Shown: positions 60,851 through 64,000 of the stretch, in pieces
How positions within the stretch are numbered: the first letter of the stretch is position 1
Layout of the letters: each line of letters starts with the position of its first letter
Notes under the pieces: generated by a model
What the model was told of the DNA's origin: nothing
Seen by the model: only the letters and a program-made list of their open reading frames with translations
The model's database searches: none
Source of the DNA: Quercus robur
Lineage: Eukaryota; Streptophyta; Magnoliopsida; Fagales; Fagaceae
Assembly (NCBI RefSeq): GCF_932294415.1
Contig: NC_065544.1
Coordinates: 29,713,210 to 29,777,209 of the forward strand
Length of the DNA stretch: 64,000 bases
Reading direction: 5' to 3'
Position numbers and translations under genes: made by a program

Positions 60851-62309
60851 TTGCCGACATGTGCTAAAGGGTTATATTTGTTACATAGAAATTATTTTAC
60901 ACATTTTTATATACACACCCAAAAACAATTGAAATTGTAGCTTAAAGTCAACATTTTCAATTTAGAAATCATGACTTTAGTTACTTTAAGGGGTATGTGT
61001 AAAATTATGTAAAACTATTTGTGTGTAATAAACACTACTCTATTTAAAATTATGTGTTTCACTTGACCCATTTTGCCCCACCTTGTTGTGCACAAATTTT
61101 ATCCGCCTCAAAGAGGTATCAGGGTAAGAGATTAAACCAAATCTAACCCATCTATTTACATAAATTAAACAAAACTACTCCTAACCAAAAAATTTAAATC
61201 ATAACCAATCAAACCAAAATACCTGAATCATAAATAATGCCCAAATGATTCTCCCAAAAAAAACCCCCACTTTCTAAAATTAAAAATAAAACTTATGGGC
61301 GGCGGACCTAACGGTGATGATAGAACTTGTAATGGCACCTCTCAGATTTATCTTTCTGTCTCTCACATCTACTGGTTATTTAGACTTACCGTCTCCCTAT
61401 TGTCCTCTCTCGTTTTGCATCGGCTTATTCCAAACTGACTTGGTTGCAGAAATTTGAGTGGGCAAGTTTGCACTTTGTTGCAAAGAAGATTGGCAAGAAA
61501 GGGTTTTTCTTTTCGCTGTTTGTGTGTGTGTGTTTTTTTTTTTTTTTTTTTTTTGGATAAGCGGCTTCATGTTTTTATAGATATATGTTTGATGAAAGTG
61601 ACTCTCTCCAAATGCACCGTATAGTATTTTAAAGATAAACTCTAGACATGGCTGTTTTTTAAGTGGTCTTTTTTCCTAATGTAGCAACACCGCAGGAAAG
61701 GCTTCTATTTTTATATATAGTATTAGATTAGATTATCAAATTATCTAAAAAATGAACACTCATTTTTTTACACTTGAAATTTGCTCTGTTAGTTAGTCGA
61801 AACCTACCTCACTATAGGTACTTCCTCAAAGAAACATTTAAAACACATAAAAATTGAAAGAAACCGAATTTAGATGTCACGCCTTGAACCTAAGCATGAA
61901 CTAGACACATGACAATGGCCACCCACCCATAAAGATTTCACCATATCAGAGTGTAAGCCAGAATAAATATTCAAAAATATTATTCCTATAAAAGTATTCA
62001 AAGACAAATAAAATTACATAATTCATTAACCAAAATCCCAATTAACTGGATCAAGCATATACGTACATAGACGTAGCAAACGGGCGAGTCGATTCATATT
62101 CGGGTTGGGTCAATTGAGTTTCAAGTCAGGTTGACCCGTATTTTTCAAACGAACTTAAAAAAATAAATAAATAAAAAATTACAAAAACAAATCAATGGCA
62201 ACCTTCTTAGACAAGGTTCAATTGCAAAATTGACATATACTTTGCAATGAACATTAAATATCGTCAAAATGTTCGATGAACTTGAGTTGAAACAATACAC
62301 ATATCCAAA
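60851..62309. other. no gene seen
   Basis: No supported gene. Holds a (TG)n-poly-T run at 61522-61554 and, near 62075-62150, the phrase cgggttgggtcaa ... ggttgacccgta, an inverted-repeat remnant of a common plant MITE type. Confidence 0.4.
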
Positions 62310-62885
62310 CATATTCATATAATTAACAATTTATACACTTAGATTAAAAATAAAGTAAAATTTCTATTTTATATATATTACGATTATGGTAATGATGTAT
62401 CTCAATGACTAGGCCCAAAATCATGTGTAGACCCGTGACAAATCCTAAAAAATACTACTTTTTGTCTCAATTTATAATCCCCCTTGGCTATGTCTAAAGC
62501 TTAGTCAAATTGCACATATAAATTTCTTGAATTGGTTCCATTTTAGTCCATATAAAAAAATCATATATTATTAAACCACAATTCAAGTGAATATTCCATT
62601 CAAATCTTTTGGTTCTTTTAACAAAATTTATTGATGTGTGATCCTAGTTTGAAGGAAAATGAAACTTGCTAACCAACTGAATCAAATACCTTTACAATAT
62701 TTCAAAGAGGATAGAATTCTAATCATTATCTTTAAATCAATGTAGTTAAATAATTAAATAAAATTTTGTAAGAAAAGAAAAAGAAATATTCAATAAATAA
62801 AACAGTGTATTTTAAGTAAAATATAACTAGACAGGAAAAATTCTTCAATAAGCTTACAAGATTTTTCTTTGAATCTTTCCCTCTA
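62310..62885. repeat. direct duplication, copy 2 (upstream of SANT gene)
   Basis: Copy of 55325-55930. It ends about 100 bp before the presumed 5' UTR of the gene at the right edge. Confidence 0.75.
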
Positions 62886-62979
62886 TATATTCACTTTTTC
62901 TCAAAAAAAAAAATATATATATATATATTTATATGTTCACTCATTTTTGTTTTTATCTATTCTCTACTGAAACCCTACA

Positions 62980-63178
62980 TTCAGACTCACACACTGCTCT
63001 TCCCAACCCGCCTCTCTGCCCTCTCTCGCTCTCTCTACATCTCGCCAAAGCACGCCGCCGCTGATTTTGCTTGTATTTCTGTCGGTGGGTTGTGTCTCTC
63101 TGTCCGAGTGTTTGGGTTCTTCAAGCTCGAAGTCCTCTCCCCCAAGCTACATTGTTTGGGTTCCTCGCCGATTCACAG
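62980..63178 (+). other. probable 5' UTR exon of the SANT gene
   Basis: A CT-rich, GC-richer stretch (ctgccctctctcgctctctc, ccgccgctg) ending in attcacag|gtaagt, a perfect plant 5' splice site. A likely acceptor is ggaattttcag at 63505-63515, ahead of the start codon at 63560. The transcription start is not determined. Confidence 0.55.
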
Positions 63179-63218
63179 GTAAGTTATATCTGTCTTTTCT
63201 TCGTGTAATGCTTCTGAT

Positions 63219-63540
63219 TTATTTGCTGAAACTGTCATCACATTTGGGAATCTGCTGGAAATTTCCTGTTTCTAATTTATTTGCTGAAAAATGTCTTTCA
63301 CATTTACATTTGGGAATCTGCTGGAAATGTAAATTTTCTGTTTCTAATTTATTTGCTGAATGTCTTCACATTTGGGAATCTGCTGGAAATTAAATGTTTT
63401 GTTTCTAATTTTATTGTTGTAAATGTCTTTCCATTTTCAGTCGCTGGAATCTGTTTATACTTTATTGCTGTTAGTGTCAGTTCTGATAAATGTCTTTACA
63501 TTTGGGAATTTTCAGTCTGCTGGAAGTTTATATTTGCTGT
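63219..63540 (+). repeat. tandem repeat in the first intron
   Basis: Four to five units of about 58-75 bp, each with ttgctga, a (t)gtcttcacatttgggaatctg-type core broken at varied points, ctggaaat and tttctaattta. The upstream in-frame extension of the gene over these units is therefore not taken as coding. Confidence 0.85.
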
Positions 63541-63559
63541 GTCATTATCTACGTTATTT

Positions 63560-63982
63560 ATGGACTCACAAGCAGACCTGCCTTATTCCACTAGTATCAT
63601 ACAAGGGGACATTGATGTTGACTCACAGCTTTTGGGCATATCTCAAAATAATCCAATGTCCTCTTCTGATTCTACACCTGAAGTTGAATCTTCTATGAAA
63701 ACAAAAGAGGATATTAACTTCAATGTAGATGAAGATAAACTCCTAGTGTCAGCATGGCTCAATACTAGTGTCGATGCCATACATAGTTATGAGCAAAAAC
63801 AAAATACATTTCGTGAAAAAGTTTGGGAATACTTCCACAAGCACAATACTTTCGGTACCACACGTACTGCTATTTCCCTAACAAGTCGTTGGGGAATGAT
63901 TGACAAGGAGACAAATAGGTTTTGTGGGTGCATGGCTCAAGTTAAAGCAATTTCTCAAAGTGGTACGACTGAACAAGATAAG
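63560..63982 (+). CDS. Myb/SANT-like (PIF/Harbinger ORF1-like) protein, N-terminal part
   Basis: First coding exon, 141 codons, from [12 protein letters not shown] to TTEQDK, where AAG|gtataa gives a splice donor; the gene continues beyond the window. Residues about 57-135 form a SANT/trihelix-like domain ([53 protein letters not shown]), as in the plant family often labelled 'glutathione S-transferase T3-like' or 'NAM-associated C-terminal domain' proteins. These are DNA-binding partners derived from PIF/Harbinger transposons or the transposons' own ORF1. The start was chosen because upstream sequence is intron repeat. Reading through the donor adds one codon and a stop. Confidence 0.75.
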
Positions 63983-64000
63983 GTATAAATTATATTGCAA

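Noticed and set aside
61522-61554. Poly-T run as a retroposon tail
   Set aside because: No LINE or SINE body or target duplication could be found next to it.
63281-63559. Longer N-terminus of the SANT protein
   Set aside because: It would translate intron tandem repeats and cross a good splice donor and acceptor; the start at 63560 fits better.

Overview
The window is nuclear DNA of a flowering plant, most likely a woody eudicot. The AT-rich background, the dense plant-type L1 LINEs, SIRE-like Copia and TRIM-type elements and MITEs, and the intron-split PR-type genes all point that way. A Fagaceae-like tree (oak or chestnut) is my best guess, by inference only. No rRNA, tRNA, CRISPR or bacterial feature is visible.

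The gene content is a small pathogenesis-related (PR) cluster. Three same-strand class I-II type beta-1,3-glucanase genes (PR-2, GH17) lie at 21989-23318 (A), 35453-36773 (B) and 58426-59634 (C), all on the minus strand, each with a short signal-peptide exon, one intron and one large catalytic exon. A fourth, more diverged gene D lies at 50807-52171 (minus). A dead sister of D, pseudogene E, lies in opposite orientation at 12629-17731. A complete single-exon PR-1 (CAP) gene sits at 56521-57006, 1.4 kb from C. The right edge holds the first exons of a Myb/SANT-type gene that runs out of the window. A, B and C are tandem segmental copies with shared flanks; D and E are an inverted duplication of at least 2.5 kb.

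Layout: 0.3-6.4 kb, a full-length L1 LINE (minus) inserted in a hAT-like MITE. 7.5-17.8 kb, the E arm of the inverted duplication, swollen by three separate insertions: a 42-bp minisatellite element, a long LTR-like insertion, and a Gypsy-type element that itself carries a 1.8-kb TRIM. 17.8-21.6 kb, non-coding retroelement debris. 21.6-24 kb, gene A. 24.4-30.5 kb, a broken SIRE-like Copia. 31.6-33.6 kb, a Mutator-like MITE split by a young 5'-truncated LINE. 35.1-37.4 kb, gene B. 37.5-47.2 kb, a three-level nest (solo LTR inside a Copia-type element inside a Gypsy-type element). 47.2-50.7 kb, repeats. 50.7-53.2 kb, gene D and its arm. 54-62.9 kb, a LINE tail, minisatellites, PR-1, gene C, MITEs and a direct duplication. 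63-64 kb, the SANT gene.

Functionally, PR-1 and PR-2 proteins are both secreted defence proteins induced by salicylate-type signalling in many plants (established knowledge), so this reads as a tandem defence locus grown by segmental duplication and then expanded by transposons. No clearly new molecular system is visible. The most interesting signals are: the lost intron acceptor of gene D with a ready in-frame replacement 15 nt downstream; the D/E inverted pair, which supplies a natural empty-site reference for dating insertions; the TCGA-rich motif that is shared between LTR and internal spacer within each SIRE-like element but differs between elements; and the ATAA junction between the two LINE reading frames.
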